Assembly (NCBI GenBank): GCA_020634395.1
Contig: JACKBU010000013.1
Coordinates: 1-64,000 of the forward strand
Reading direction: 5' to 3'
Source: Ardenticatenaceae bacterium
Lineage (GTDB): Bacteria; Chloroflexota; Anaerolineae; Promineifilales; Promineifilaceae
DNA length: 64,000 nt
Of this stretch, positions 9,144-17,838 are shown piece by piece. Numbering within the stretch: position 1 is the first letter of the stretch; each line of letters begins with the position of its first letter. Made by a program: the position numbers and the translations under genes. The notes beneath the pieces were generated by a model. It worked only from the letters and a program-made list of their open reading frames with translations. It had not been told where the DNA came from and ran no database searches.

Positions 9144-10829
9144 ATGAAAAATTTCGCCGTAGTTTGTCGAAACTGCCAGACCCAAACTCCCTTCACTTAT
9201 CCCGTTTCCCGGTGTCCTCACTGCGGGGAAAGCTGGCTCGATGCCGTCTACGAGAGTGCTCCTGAAGGTCCGCAAGCCTGGCAGAGCCGTCTCTGCCTTT
9301 ATGGCGCCAACCTGTGGCGCTACCGCGAACGCCTACCCCTTCGTGACGAGGCCAATATCGTTTCCTTAGGCGAAGGCTGGACGCCTTTGCTGCGCGCCCA
9401 TAACCTGGGGCTGATGCTGGGGCATCCCAACATCTTCATCAAGGATGAGCGCCAGGGACCAACCGGCTCCTTCAAAGATCGCCAGGCCACCATCGCCATC
9501 AGCGCGCTAAAAGAAGCCGGGATCACCGAAGCTGTGATCGCTTCCACAGGCAATGTGGCTATCGCCTTTTCGGCTTATGCGGCGCGCGCCGGCATCAAGA
9601 TGTGGGTGTTTGTCACCAGCTCTGTTCCCGCCGACAAGATGCGCGAAGTGGCGCTCTATGGCTCCGAAGTAATCAAAGTGGCCGGAACCTATGACGAGTG
9701 CAAGCGCGTGGCCGCTGAATTTGCCGCCAGCAAAAATTTATTCCTTGATCAAGGCATCAAAGGCATCGCCGCTAAAGAAGCGATGAAAACTCTGGCTTAC
9801 GAAGTAGCCGAGCAGTTGGGCAATGTGGCGGCCGGCCTGGACCCCTCACTGCTCAGCGGCGACCACCATTCCTGGCAGGCTCCAGACTGGTATCTACAGG
9901 CCGTGAGCGGTGGACTTGGCCCGGTAGGCGTTATGAAAGGGTTTGCCGAACTATTTGATCAGGGCATCATCGATAAAATGCCCAAACTGGCCTGTTTTCA
10001 GGCCAGCGGCTGTGCGCCCATGGCCAACTCTTTCCACAAAGGCCTGGCAACGGCCGAAAACGTCGAGGATCCCATCACCGATATTACGACGCTGGCAACT
10101 GGGGCGCCGGGCGCTGCGTACGAAGTGATCCGAGAGTTGATCCACACTTATGGCGGCACGATTGAGGCCATTGACGACGCGGCCGCTTTTGAGGCGCTGC
10201 AAGTGGTGGCGCGGATGGATGGTTTGTCGATTGAACCGGCAACGGCCGTTACCTTTGCCGGCCTCTTCAAACTCATTCGTGAAGGCGTCATCCAGCCCCA
10301 CGAAACCGTTGTCGTTAACTGCTCGGGACACACCTTTCCCGTGGAAAAGCATATCGTGGGCGAACACTACACCCGCGATGTCGTACTCGAAGAAGCAGGG
10401 GCCGCCTACTCCGCTCGCCAGGAAGGTTTGCTGACCGCCCTGGAAGACCTGGATGCCCGCGTACAACGCATCGCCATCATCGAGGATAACCCCGACGCTG
10501 CGCGCCTTATCCGTCGCATTTTGCAGGCCCAGGGCGACTATCTCATCGACGAAGCCTATAATGGGGTGGACGGCCTGGTTTTGATTAAAGAAAAGCGCCC
10601 CAATCTGGTGATCCTGGACCTGATGATGCCGGATCTGGATGGGTTTGCCATCGTTGAGGCCATGAAGAAAGACGGCCGTTTGCAAGATGTGCCCATCATT
10701 GTCATTACCGCTAAGGAATTATCGGCTATTGAAAGACAACGACTAGACGGTAAAATTAAAGTGTTGCTGCAAAAAGGCTCCTTTATGGACTCTGATTTAA
10801 TCAGCGACATCCGCCGGGTGTTACCATAG
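9144..10829 (+). CDS. threonine synthase fused to a C-terminal response-regulator receiver domain
   Basis: Residues 1 to about 430 are a PLP-dependent threonine synthase, which converts O-phosphohomoserine to threonine. It has an N-terminal zinc-ribbon-like CRNC...CPHC, the PLP lysine K111 in GSFKDRQ, an ASTGN phosphate-binding motif, and a Gly-rich AVSGGLGP segment. Residues from about 449 onward form a complete receiver domain: IIEDN, phosphoacceptor Asp492 in LVILDLMMPDLDG, Thr in IVITAKE and Lys in LLQKGSF. The reading frame is continuous with a short linker, so no frameshift is needed. The gene sits between two histidine kinase genes in the same direction. Phospho-control of the enzyme, or enzyme-linked sensing, is an inference. 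A plain threonine synthase normally ends near residue 430. Confidence 0.88.
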   Translation: MKNFAVVCRNCQTQTPFTYPVSRCPHCGESWLDAVYESAPEGPQAWQSRLCLYGANLWRYRERLPLRDEANIVSLGEGWTPLLRAHNLGLMLGHPNIFIKDERQGPTGSFKDRQATIAISALKEAGITEAVIASTGNVAIAFSAYAARAGIKMWVFVTSSVPADKMREVALYGSEVIKVAGTYDECKRVAAEFAASKNLFLDQGIKGIAAKEAMKTLAYEVAEQLGNVAAGLDPSLLSGDHHSWQAPDWYLQAVSGGLGPVGVMKGFAELFDQGIIDKMPKLACFQASGCAPMANSFHKGLATAENVEDPITDITTLATGAPGAAYEVIRELIHTYGGTIEAIDDAAAFEALQVVARMDGLSIEPATAVTFAGLFKLIREGVIQPHETVVVNCSGHTFPVEKHIVGEHYTRDVVLEEAGAAYSARQEGLLTALEDLDARVQRIAIIEDNPDAARLIRRILQAQGDYLIDEAYNGVDGLVLIKEKRPNLVILDLMMPDLDGFAIVEAMKKDGRLQDVPIIVITAKELSAIERQRLDGKIKVLLQKGSFMDSDLISDIRRVLP

Positions 10830-10863
10830 ACTTAGCGGGTCAATAAAGGCAATAAAGACAGAA

Positions 10864-12126
10864 ATGACCGCAAAAGGTGCAAAAATTCTCTACATTGAAG
10901 ACGATCACGCCAGCCGCCGACTGGTCGAACGCGTGTTGACCAGTCGGGGTTATGAGGTTTTTGTTGCCACTGAAGGGTTAGAAGGCATAAACCTGGCCCG
11001 CGAAAAACGGCCGCAGCTCATCCTGATGGACATCAACTTGCCCAACATGGACGGCCGTGAGATCACCACACGACTGCGCGGCCTGCCCAACTTCTCCGAG
11101 ATTCCCATCGTAGCCCTCACCGCCAACATCAGCGCTGGCAGCCGCGAACTGGCGTTGGCCGCGGGCTGCACCGGCTTTATGACCAAGCCGATCGACGTAG
11201 CCACTTTTACCACCGACGTGGAACGTTTCCTCCAGGGCAAACAAGACAAACTCAGCGCCGACGAACGCAACCAACACCTGGAAAAACATGCGCAAAATCT
11301 GGTGGAAAGCCTCGAAAAGAAGGTCCGCGAACTGCGCGCCGCCAATAAACGCCTGATGGAACTGGACAGCCTGAAAAGCGACTTCATCGTCCTCGTATCT
11401 CACGAACTGCGGACGCCACTCACTCTGGTTAGCGGCTATTCCCACCTGCTGGCCGAACAGGTAGCCAATAAGAACGATCTGGTTCCGGCCCAGTCCATCG
11501 CCGGTATTGCCGAAGGGCTGCAAGCCGGCGTCGGCCGTATGCAAGACGTTATCAACGAGATTATCAGCGTCGTCCGCATTTCTTCTGGCACGCTGGATCT
11601 TTCGCTGGGGCCTGTGCGCCTGACGAAGATCATGGCCGACATCGAGAAAACCTACGGCGAAATCTGCCGCAAGCGCGATTTGAAGTTAAACGTGGATGAT
11701 TTTAGCGGCCTGCCCCTCATCCAGGGGGATGGCCGCCGTCTGCAGGCGGCCGTGGAACACGTGGTTGGTAATGCCGTGAAATATACACCGGACGGCGGCG
11801 AAATCACTATCACCGGCCGCGATATGCCGGGCAAAGCAGTAGACATCATCATCAGCGATACGGGAATTGGCATACCGTTGGAAGAGCAGCGCCACATCTT
11901 TGAGCAGTTTTACACTCTGGGAGCCATCCAGCACCATTCCACAAGCAAATCCGCTTTTCAGGGCGGTGGACTGGGCCTGGGGCTGGCCATTGCCAAGGGG
12001 ATCGTGGAAGCGCATAACGGCCGTATCTGGGTTGAAAGCGAGCGGCGTGATCCCGACGCCCTGCCTGGCAGTACATTTCATATACTTTTGCCCTTATCAC
12101 CCTCAGACGAAGTACCCTCACTCTGA
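10864..12126 (+). CDS. receiver-histidine kinase hybrid
   Basis: An N-terminal receiver domain (about 1-125) has Asp56 in LILMDINLPNMDG and Lys in TKPID. It is joined by a coiled coil (about 135-165) to a HisKA domain with His180 in VSHELRTPL, and to a HATPase domain with a DTGIGIP box and a GGLGLGLAIAKG box. There is no membrane segment and no separate sensor domain, so the likely input is phosphotransfer to the receiver, for example from the large GAF kinase upstream. It is the last gene of the signalling operon, 34 bases after the threonine synthase-receiver fusion. The receiver closely resembles the first stand-alone receiver of the operon, as expected from duplication. Confidence 0.9.
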   Translation: MTAKGAKILYIEDDHASRRLVERVLTSRGYEVFVATEGLEGINLAREKRPQLILMDINLPNMDGREITTRLRGLPNFSEIPIVALTANISAGSRELALAAGCTGFMTKPIDVATFTTDVERFLQGKQDKLSADERNQHLEKHAQNLVESLEKKVRELRAANKRLMELDSLKSDFIVLVSHELRTPLTLVSGYSHLLAEQVANKNDLVPAQSIAGIAEGLQAGVGRMQDVINEIISVVRISSGTLDLSLGPVRLTKIMADIEKTYGEICRKRDLKLNVDDFSGLPLIQGDGRRLQAAVEHVVGNAVKYTPDGGEITITGRDMPGKAVDIIISDTGIGIPLEEQRHIFEQFYTLGAIQHHSTSKSAFQGGGLGLGLAIAKGIVEAHNGRIWVESERRDPDALPGSTFHILLPLSPSDEVPSL

Positions 12127-12212
12127 AGGCCTAAAAATTAATTGAAGTGGAGATCGTCGTATGGATCGAAACTGACAGCAGTATCTGAAACTGAGACTCC
12201 TTCCAAAACCGA

Positions 12213-13217
12213 ATGACTTCACCGCCTGATGATTACTTGCAGTGCCCCCCCAAACACGTCCCTGGACAAAAATCCTCCCCTGAAAACACAGAACAACTGA
12301 ATCGCCAATGGCGCGAAGGCGTCTTTTGGGCGCTGTTGTCGCCTGTATTTTTGGGCGCTATCCCCATTTTTGCCAAACTGGCCTATGCCACCGGCGCCGA
12401 TGTGCTGACAGTCGTGGCTTTTCGTACGATCTTTGCCGCTGTCGTTTTGTGGACGGCCGTTCTTCTGTTCGCCCGTCGTTATATCTACAGTTCCGCCCCT
12501 GGCATCCTCAGCAGTTTATTGGCCGGGAGCATCAACGGGGTCGGCTCCCTCTTCTACTACGCCAGCCTGAGCCGCATCGACGCTTCCGTGGGGCAGCTCA
12601 TCAATATCAGTTACCTTATCTTCGTCACCATCCTCCTACGGCTGATCGGTCATTCCATTTCGCGCTTAACGCTGCTGCGCACCGGCCTGGCAATCTATGC
12701 CATCTACCTGCTCACCGCCGGGGGCCTCAACCTGCCAGACTGGCTCGGCGCCGGCATGATGCTCATCGCCGCGTTTACGTATGCCTGCCAATTAGTGCTC
12801 AGCCAGCGCATTATGTACGATATCCCCGCCCCCACCATGACCCTCTACGCCATCACTGCGATGGCAGGCGTGGTGACGCTTGCCTGGCTTTTGTTCCCGG
12901 TCAGTCTAACGGCCGTTTCCTCCGCCGGCTGGGAAGCCATCTTTTTTATGGGCCTGGTGACGGCCGCTTCTCGCCTGACCCTGTTTCTGGGAGTCAAAAA
13001 GCTCGGCAGCCTGCAGACCGCTCTGTTAGGCGTGTTAGAAGTCATCGTCAGCATAGCCCTGGCCATCCTCTTCCTGGGTGAACATCTGACGGCCGAACAG
13101 TGGCTTGGCGCGCTGGTCTTGCTGATCAGCGTTCTGCTGGTCCGCTACGAGCGCAACATTCCCAACTTTGTAGATTGGTGGCAGTTCATCTGGCGTTGGC
13201 GGCTGCCAAAAGAATAA
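12213..13217 (+). CDS. EamA/DMT-family transporter
   Basis: This is a 334-residue membrane protein with about ten hydrophobic helices arranged as two five-helix EamA repeats, the layout of drug/metabolite transporters. An N-terminal hydrophilic stretch of about 35 residues precedes the first helix. The second repeat ends with the typical ALAILFLGEHLT stretch, and a basic cytoplasmic tail follows. DMT proteins export or exchange small metabolites; the substrate cannot be read from sequence. No good Shine-Dalgarno precedes the ATG, and an internal start cannot be excluded. It follows the signalling operon after 86 bases with no obvious terminator. Confidence 0.85.
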   Translation: MTSPPDDYLQCPPKHVPGQKSSPENTEQLNRQWREGVFWALLSPVFLGAIPIFAKLAYATGADVLTVVAFRTIFAAVVLWTAVLLFARRYIYSSAPGILSSLLAGSINGVGSLFYYASLSRIDASVGQLINISYLIFVTILLRLIGHSISRLTLLRTGLAIYAIYLLTAGGLNLPDWLGAGMMLIAAFTYACQLVLSQRIMYDIPAPTMTLYAITAMAGVVTLAWLLFPVSLTAVSSAGWEAIFFMGLVTAASRLTLFLGVKKLGSLQTALLGVLEVIVSIALAILFLGEHLTAEQWLGALVLLISVLLVRYERNIPNFVDWWQFIWRWRLPKE

Positions 13218-13250
13218 CAAAGTTATAACCTTCCTATCTCCTAAATAGGC

Positions 13251-13256
13251 TATAAT
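13251..13256 (+). promoter_or_regulatory. candidate -10 element upstream of the acetyltransferase gene
   Basis: A TATAAT hexamer lies inside a small inverted repeat (GGCTA-taa-TAGCC, 13248-13260) shortly after the transporter stop. No convincing -35 element is found at the expected distance. If active, the mRNA would carry the 13284-13320 hairpin in its leader. Confidence 0.3.
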
Positions 13257-13283
13257 AGCCATTAGATAATTATTTACTGATAC

Positions 13284-13320
13284 TAAACATCCGATGTGAT
13301 AAACAACCATCGGATGTTTA
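13284..13320. repeat. perfect 13-bp inverted repeat (operator or hairpin)
   Basis: The arms at 13284-13296 and 13308-13320 are exact reverse complements (TAAACATCCGATG and CATCGGATGTTTA), separated by 11 bases. There is no T-run after the right arm, so it is not a typical intrinsic terminator. It lies 37 bases upstream of the acetyltransferase ATG and could be a repressor operator or a 5'-UTR hairpin. Confidence 0.7.
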
Positions 13321-13357
13321 TGTGCTACACACAACACACAGGAATTAACTTACAATT

Positions 13358-14374
13358 ATGTTAACCAAACACCTCAATGGGGCGGCTGCGTTTGCCGAAC
13401 TTGCAGCCGAGTGGGATGAGCTTGCCAGCCAGGGCATCACCGACACGCCCTTTCAGACGTGCGCCTACCAGGAAGCATGGTGGCAGCATTTGCAGCCGCC
13501 GGAGGCCGACTTGCATACCGTCACGGCGCGTACAGAAGACGGCCGTCTCGCGGCCATCGGCTGTTTCTACATCGTCGAGGGCGTGCTGCACTTTAACGGC
13601 TGCGTTGAGGAAACTGACTATCTAGACCTGATCGTACGCGCGGAAGAAGCGGAGGCAGGATGGACGGCCGTTTTCCAACAGCTCCTGCAGCCCGACTTTC
13701 CCCACTGGCACACCGCCCGGCTGTGCAACATTCCCGCCACTTCACCCACGCGCCGCCTGTTACCACAGTTAGCCCAGGCTAATGGCCTGGACTGCCAGGA
13801 AGAGTTAGCCGAAGTCTGCCCCATCATCGCGCTGCCAGCCACCTTCGACGCCTATCTGGATCTGCTGGATAGCAAGCAGCGGCGCGAGGTGCAGCGCAAA
13901 CTGCGCCGCGCGGCCGGAGCCGATGCCCAACTCATCATCGTCGGCCCAGACGACGATTTGCCGCAGGCGGTGGACGATTTCCTGGCGCTGTTGCAGAGGA
14001 GCACTTTCGAGAAACGCGACTGGCTGACTGACGGCCGTCGTGCTGTTTTCCACCAGGTTGCCCAATCCGCCATGGCGGCCGGCACACTGCAGCTTATGTT
14101 CATCGAGGTCAACAACCAGAAGGCCGCCGCTCTGTTCAACTTCGATTACCGGGATCGCATCTGGGTTTATAACTCTGGCCTGGACCCCGAAGCATTCGGA
14201 GCGCTAAGCCTGGGAGTTGTTTTGACTGCCAAAGCGATTGAACACGCCATCGAAAACGGCCGTGCCGATTTCGACTTCTTACGCGGCAATGAAACCTACA
14301 AATACCGCTTCGGTGCCCAAGACACTGAAATCTTTCGCCTTACCCTGACGCGACCGGCCGACAATCCACAGTAA
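13358..14374 (+). CDS. CelD/FemAB-like GNAT-family acetyltransferase
   Basis: This 338-residue protein has the overall pattern of the CelD/BcsL and FemAB-like group. An N-terminal GNAT-like half contains a TPFQTCAYQEAWW segment. A C-terminal half contains KQRREVQRKLRRA, MFIEVN...AALFNFDYRDRIWVYNSG, and a closing DFLRGNETYKYRFG. Members transfer acyl or aminoacyl groups to sugars, polysaccharide precursors or peptidoglycan. The following gene is a GT4 glycosyltransferase, so a role in glycan or small-thiol assembly is possible but unproven. An AGGAA sequence at 13340 is rather far from the ATG. Confidence 0.7.
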   Translation: MLTKHLNGAAAFAELAAEWDELASQGITDTPFQTCAYQEAWWQHLQPPEADLHTVTARTEDGRLAAIGCFYIVEGVLHFNGCVEETDYLDLIVRAEEAEAGWTAVFQQLLQPDFPHWHTARLCNIPATSPTRRLLPQLAQANGLDCQEELAEVCPIIALPATFDAYLDLLDSKQRREVQRKLRRAAGADAQLIIVGPDDDLPQAVDDFLALLQRSTFEKRDWLTDGRRAVFHQVAQSAMAAGTLQLMFIEVNNQKAAALFNFDYRDRIWVYNSGLDPEAFGALSLGVVLTAKAIEHAIENGRADFDFLRGNETYKYRFGAQDTEIFRLTLTRPADNPQ

Positions 14375-14414
14375 CACTGGCAGCCTGGACTTTCACAATT
14401 TAAGCGAGGTCTTT

Positions 14415-15710
14415 TTGAACCAAACGATCATTCAACGTGTCGCCATGCTTTCCGTCCATACCTGCCCCCTGGCCATGTTAGGCGGCAAAAAAACCGGCGG
14501 CATGAACGTCTACGTACGCGATTTCAGCCGCGAACTCGGTCGCCAGGGGATTCAGGTGGATGTCTTCACCCGCTCCCAGGATGACTGCCAGCCCATGGTC
14601 AAGCACGATCTGGGCTTTGGCGGTCGTGTGATTCACATTCCCGCCGGCCCCGAAAAACCCATTCCTGTGGCTGCCATCAGCCAATACCTAGACGAATTTG
14701 TCACCGGAACACTGGCATTCGCCGAAAAAGAAGGGATCCATTACGATCTTATCCACAGCCATTACTGGCTTTCTGGCCTGGTAGCCGAAAAACTGCGCGA
14801 GGCCTGGGGCGTACCCATCGTCCACATGTTCCACACGCTGGGCCACATGAAAAACCGCATCGCCCAGGACGACAGCGAACGCGCCCCCGCCGAACGCATT
14901 CAAGGCGAAAAGCATGTCATTAAGATTGCCGACCGGCTTATTGCTGCCACACCCGCCGAAGAGGCGCAGCTAAACTGGCTCTACGGCGCCGACATGCGCA
15001 AAGTCCGGGTGGTTTCTCCTGGCGTTGATTTGGAACGTTTCACACCCATCCCCAAGAAAATCGCCAAAAAAGAAATCGGCATTCCGCTGAACGACAAGAA
15101 CATCATCTTCGCCGGCCGCATCGAGCCGCTGAAAGGCATCGACACCTTGCTGCGGGCTATGGCCCTCATCCAAAAACGGCATCCGGAAGCGGTACGCGGC
15201 GTGTGCGTGGCCATCATTGGCGGCGATCCCTGGGCCGATACACCGGATGCGGAGATGGCCCGCTTGCAGGAACTGCGCCAGGAATTGGGCATCACCGATC
15301 TGGTCACCTTCTTAGGAGCCAAAGATCAGGAAATCCTGCCCAATTACTACGCCGCCGCCGAGATGGTGGTCATGCCTTCGCATTATGAAAGCTTCGGTAT
15401 GGTTGCTCTGGAGGCCATGGCTATGGGCACGCCGGTTATTGCTTCAGAAGTAGGTGGGCTGGCCTTCCTGGTGCGCGACGATGAAAATGGCTTTCACGTC
15501 CCCTCCCGCGATCCGGAAGCCCTGGCGGAACGCATTTACTGCCTGCTCACCGACGAGGAGTGCCGTGACCGCATGGGTCGGCAGGCGCGTTATCATGCTT
15601 TGCAGTACGATTGGGAGATCATCGTGCAGCGTATGCTGCGGGTGTACGAGGAAGTCGTCGAGGAAAAAGTCCCTTCCGCCCCCAAACCAACAGCCCATGA
15701 GCAGTTCTAG
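14415..15710 (+). CDS. GT4 glycosyltransferase (MshA/sucrose-phosphate-synthase-like)
   Basis: This is a two-domain GT-B retaining glycosyltransferase of family 4. The N-terminal part has SVHTCPLA and a GGMNVYVRD loop like that of MshA-type inositol-phosphate N-acetylglucosaminyltransferases and sucrose synthases. IHSHYWLSG follows in the acceptor domain. The donor domain has the FAGRIEPLKG motif and the E-x7-E signature in ESFGMVALEA. The TTG start is chosen because a GCGAGGT sequence lies about seven bases upstream; the first ATG (14445) is ten codons inside. The donor is probably a nucleotide sugar; the acceptor is unknown. No other mycothiol genes are seen here, so the MshA name is not assigned. 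Confidence 0.85.
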   Translation: MNQTIIQRVAMLSVHTCPLAMLGGKKTGGMNVYVRDFSRELGRQGIQVDVFTRSQDDCQPMVKHDLGFGGRVIHIPAGPEKPIPVAAISQYLDEFVTGTLAFAEKEGIHYDLIHSHYWLSGLVAEKLREAWGVPIVHMFHTLGHMKNRIAQDDSERAPAERIQGEKHVIKIADRLIAATPAEEAQLNWLYGADMRKVRVVSPGVDLERFTPIPKKIAKKEIGIPLNDKNIIFAGRIEPLKGIDTLLRAMALIQKRHPEAVRGVCVAIIGGDPWADTPDAEMARLQELRQELGITDLVTFLGAKDQEILPNYYAAAEMVVMPSHYESFGMVALEAMAMGTPVIASEVGGLAFLVRDDENGFHVPSRDPEALAERIYCLLTDEECRDRMGRQARYHALQYDWEIIVQRMLRVYEEVVEEKVPSAPKPTAHEQF

Positions 15711-15767
15711 CCATGTTGAAAAAAGTCGCTTCGGCCCTCTTAACAACAACCCGTGAGCAGGTTTAGG

Positions 15768-15950
15768 ATGTGGGAAGAAGAATATTTTTTCGACTGCCCC
15801 GCCTGTGGCGCGCGTATTTCGATGCTGCTGGACCTCTCCGTGCGACGGCAGAGTTACATCGAAGACTGTGAGGTTTGCTGCCGGCCGCTGCAGATCTACT
15901 ATGAAGCAGAAGATGAAATGGTGGTTGATTTTTCCGCGCAGCCAGCGTAA
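15768..15950 (+). CDS. CPXCG-motif small zinc-ribbon-like protein
   Basis: This 60-residue protein has a CPAC pair near the N-terminus and an EDCEVCCRPL segment about 25 residues later, matching the CPXCG-motif cysteine-rich family of small proteins of unknown function. Four or more cysteines probably bind one metal ion. A GTG at 15753 gives a slightly longer form. I prefer the ATG because AGCAGG lies at suitable distance and the family usually begins with a few acidic residues before the first CPXC. A terminator follows directly. Confidence 0.75.
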   Translation: MWEEEYFFDCPACGARISMLLDLSVRRQSYIEDCEVCCRPLQIYYEAEDEMVVDFSAQPA

Positions 15951-15954
15951 CAGC

Positions 15955-15988
15955 GGCCGGGCTAAGCCAACAGCCCGGCCACTTCTTT
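15955..15988. terminator. bidirectional intrinsic terminator between convergent genes
   Basis: A perfect 9-bp GC-rich stem (15955-15963 with 15972-15980, GGCCGGGCT/AGCCCGGCC) with an 8-base loop is followed by the T-rich stretch ACTTCTTTCTTT. It lies between the CPXCG gene and the 3' end of serS, which converge, so it can serve the plus-strand operon and probably serS as well. Confidence 0.8.
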
Positions 15989-16005
15989 CTTTATCAAGTC
16001 TCCGT

Positions 16006-17370
16006 TTACCGAATCACATCGACGCCCATATACGGCCGTAACACCTTCGGCACTACAATGCTGCCATCTGCCTGCTGATTGTTTTCGATGATGGCTATCA
16101 TCACGCGGGGCAGTGCCAGGCCACTGCCGTTAAGGGTGTGGACGTATTGGAGACGGCCGTTTTCCGCCGGCCGGTACTTTATATTTGCCCGCCTCGCCTG
16201 GAACGTTTCGCAGTTGCTGATTGAGCTGATCTCCAGCCACTCGCCACAGCCGGCCGCCCAGGCTTCTAAATCATACTTTTTAGCGGCGGCGAAACCCAGG
16301 TCCCCGGTTACCATCTCCACCTTGCGATAGCGCAAACCCAGCGCTTCACAAATATCCATGGCATCTTGCACCATTTCTTCCAGAGCCTGGTAGCTCGTTT
16401 CCGGCGTGGTAAAACGGTACATCTCCACCTTATCGAACTGATGGCCCCGTTTGATGCCGCGTACGTCTCGCCCGGCGCTCATCTTTTCGCGGCGGAAGCA
16501 AGGTGTGTAGGCCACGTACTTGATGGGCAGATCGGCTTCGTCCAGAACTTCATCCCGATGCACGTTGGTCAGGGCAATCTCCGCCGTGCCCAGCCACATA
16601 AAATCTTCCTCGGCATCGCGGTAGATGTTGTCCTTAAACTTCGGCAGCTGCGCCGCGCCCACAAACATCTCCGAGCGCACCATAAACGGCGGATAAACCT
16701 CGGTATAGCCATGTTTTTCAGTGTGATAGTCCAGGAAGAACTGGATGAGCGCCCGCTGCAAACGCGAGCCCCATCCTTTGAGCAGATAGAAGCGGCTGCC
16801 GCTCAGCTTCACCCCGCGCTCAAAATCAATGATCCCTAATTCCGGTCCCAGGTCCCAGTGCGGTTTAGGTTCAAAATCAAACTGCGGCTCAGGTGCGCCT
16901 TGCGGATCGCCCAGGATGTTGTGGCTGTCGTCCGGGCCGACAGGTACGCTCTCGTCAGGAATATTCGGCACCCACAACATGTTGTGCTGCAAGCGTTCTT
17001 CTACCTGGCGCAGCTCTTCATCGAGTTCAGTAATGCGCTCGCCAATTTCGCGTGTTTCGTCTTTGGCTTCATCGGCGTTAAATTGCAGGCTTTGCACCTG
17101 GGCGCGCAGCTGGTCGGCGCTCTGGCCTACGTCCTGGCCAGCTTCGGCACGCTTCAGATCGGCTTCCATTTTTTTCAACCTGCCCATCCACTGCCCAATT
17201 TGTTTTGATGTTTCGTTACGCTGGCGGCGCAGTTCTTCCACTTCTCCCAGGATTTCGCGGCGACGCGCGTCATCGGCTACAATTTCGTCGATAGGCGCCG
17301 TGTCGTTCAGTTTAGCAATCTGCGCCTTTACCCACTCCGGTTTTTCGCGGATTAAGTTTATATCTAACAT
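16006..17370 (-). CDS. serS: seryl-tRNA synthetase
   Basis: This cytoplasmic class II synthetase charges tRNA-Ser, at 454 residues slightly longer than the usual 420-430. The N-terminal 110 residues form the long antiparallel coiled coil (EVEELRRQRNETSKQ and following) that contacts the long variable arm of tRNA-Ser. Motif 2 is visible as TPCFRREKMSAGRD...GHQFDKVEM, and motif 3 as GLALPRVMIAIIENNQ. The ATG at 17370 has an AAGGAT sequence about eight bases upstream. The long leader holds a serine T-box riboswitch and a near-consensus promoter, so expression should rise when tRNA-Ser is uncharged. Confidence 0.97.
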   Translation of the reverse strand: MLDINLIREKPEWVKAQIAKLNDTAPIDEIVADDARRREILGEVEELRRQRNETSKQIGQWMGRLKKMEADLKRAEAGQDVGQSADQLRAQVQSLQFNADEAKDETREIGERITELDEELRQVEERLQHNMLWVPNIPDESVPVGPDDSHNILGDPQGAPEPQFDFEPKPHWDLGPELGIIDFERGVKLSGSRFYLLKGWGSRLQRALIQFFLDYHTEKHGYTEVYPPFMVRSEMFVGAAQLPKFKDNIYRDAEEDFMWLGTAEIALTNVHRDEVLDEADLPIKYVAYTPCFRREKMSAGRDVRGIKRGHQFDKVEMYRFTTPETSYQALEEMVQDAMDICEALGLRYRKVEMVTGDLGFAAAKKYDLEAWAAGCGEWLEISSISNCETFQARRANIKYRPAENGRLQYVHTLNGSGLALPRVMIAIIENNQQADGSIVVPKVLRPYMGVDVIR

Positions 17371-17567
17371 GATGTTTAATCCTTTTTAGTCTGTCGTTTA
17401 CGTTTAAAAGTAAATTCGTTTTATTGCTTCTCCAATGGCTTGAGTTTTGTTAGATGCGGCCAGCGCCGCAGAATCGGGCATGGCCGTAACCACCACCCGC
17501 TTGTTCCCTAATCTTTGTATTAACCAAAAATCCTTTGTCTTCATCTTTTACCGTCTGCCTTTAAAAC

Positions 17568-17832
17568 AAAAAAGTCTCCTCGCCGCTTCAGGACGAGGGG
17601 ACCCGTGGTGCCACCTGAATTTACCAATTCACGGCCATTTACTGGCCTGAACTGAACTCTTGTACGCTGTAACGGGCGAACCCGGTTTACCTTAATCGCT
17701 TAATTTGCTTTCGGTAGACGGCTCTGGAGGGGATTTCGGGCGATTGGATATTGGCTTGCAGCTTCCGCCAACTCTCTGTGAATCCGTAGCGCCGTACTTG
17801 TCTCCATCACGGCCGTTTTTCATCTCAATTGT
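17568..17832 (-). ncRNA. T-box riboswitch (serine, UCC specifier) controlling serS
   Basis: Read on the minus strand, the leader has the T-box bulge sequence AGGTGGCACCACGG (17602-17616), which pairs with the tRNA acceptor end. An intrinsic terminator follows: a GC-rich stem from the CCTCG and CGAGG arms (about 17574-17600) and a run of six U at 17568-17573. Upstream, stem I can be drawn: ACGGC pairs with GCCGT and GGATT pairs with AATCC, enclosing an internal loop whose 3' side is CCUCCAGA. This places a UCC serine codon (17726-17728) at the specifier position, followed by the usual purine. An AGAGAG-containing distal arm is also present. The 200 bases between the terminator and serS show nothing further. 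Confidence 0.9.
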
Positions 17833-17838
17833 CTGGGC

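Noticed and set aside
14415..15710. Assignment as mshA (mycothiol synthesis)
   Set aside because: The GT4 N-terminal motif is shared with several sugar transferases and no mshB, mshC or mshD is nearby in the window.
15711..15767. Extra small gene or peptide between the glycosyltransferase and the CPXCG protein
   Set aside because: Only 57 bases with no ribosome binding site and no conserved pattern.
17675..17700. Possible tRNA TPsiC arm (GGGTTCGCCC on the minus strand)
   Set aside because: No acceptor, D or anticodon arm can be drawn around it; it is part of the serS T-box leader.
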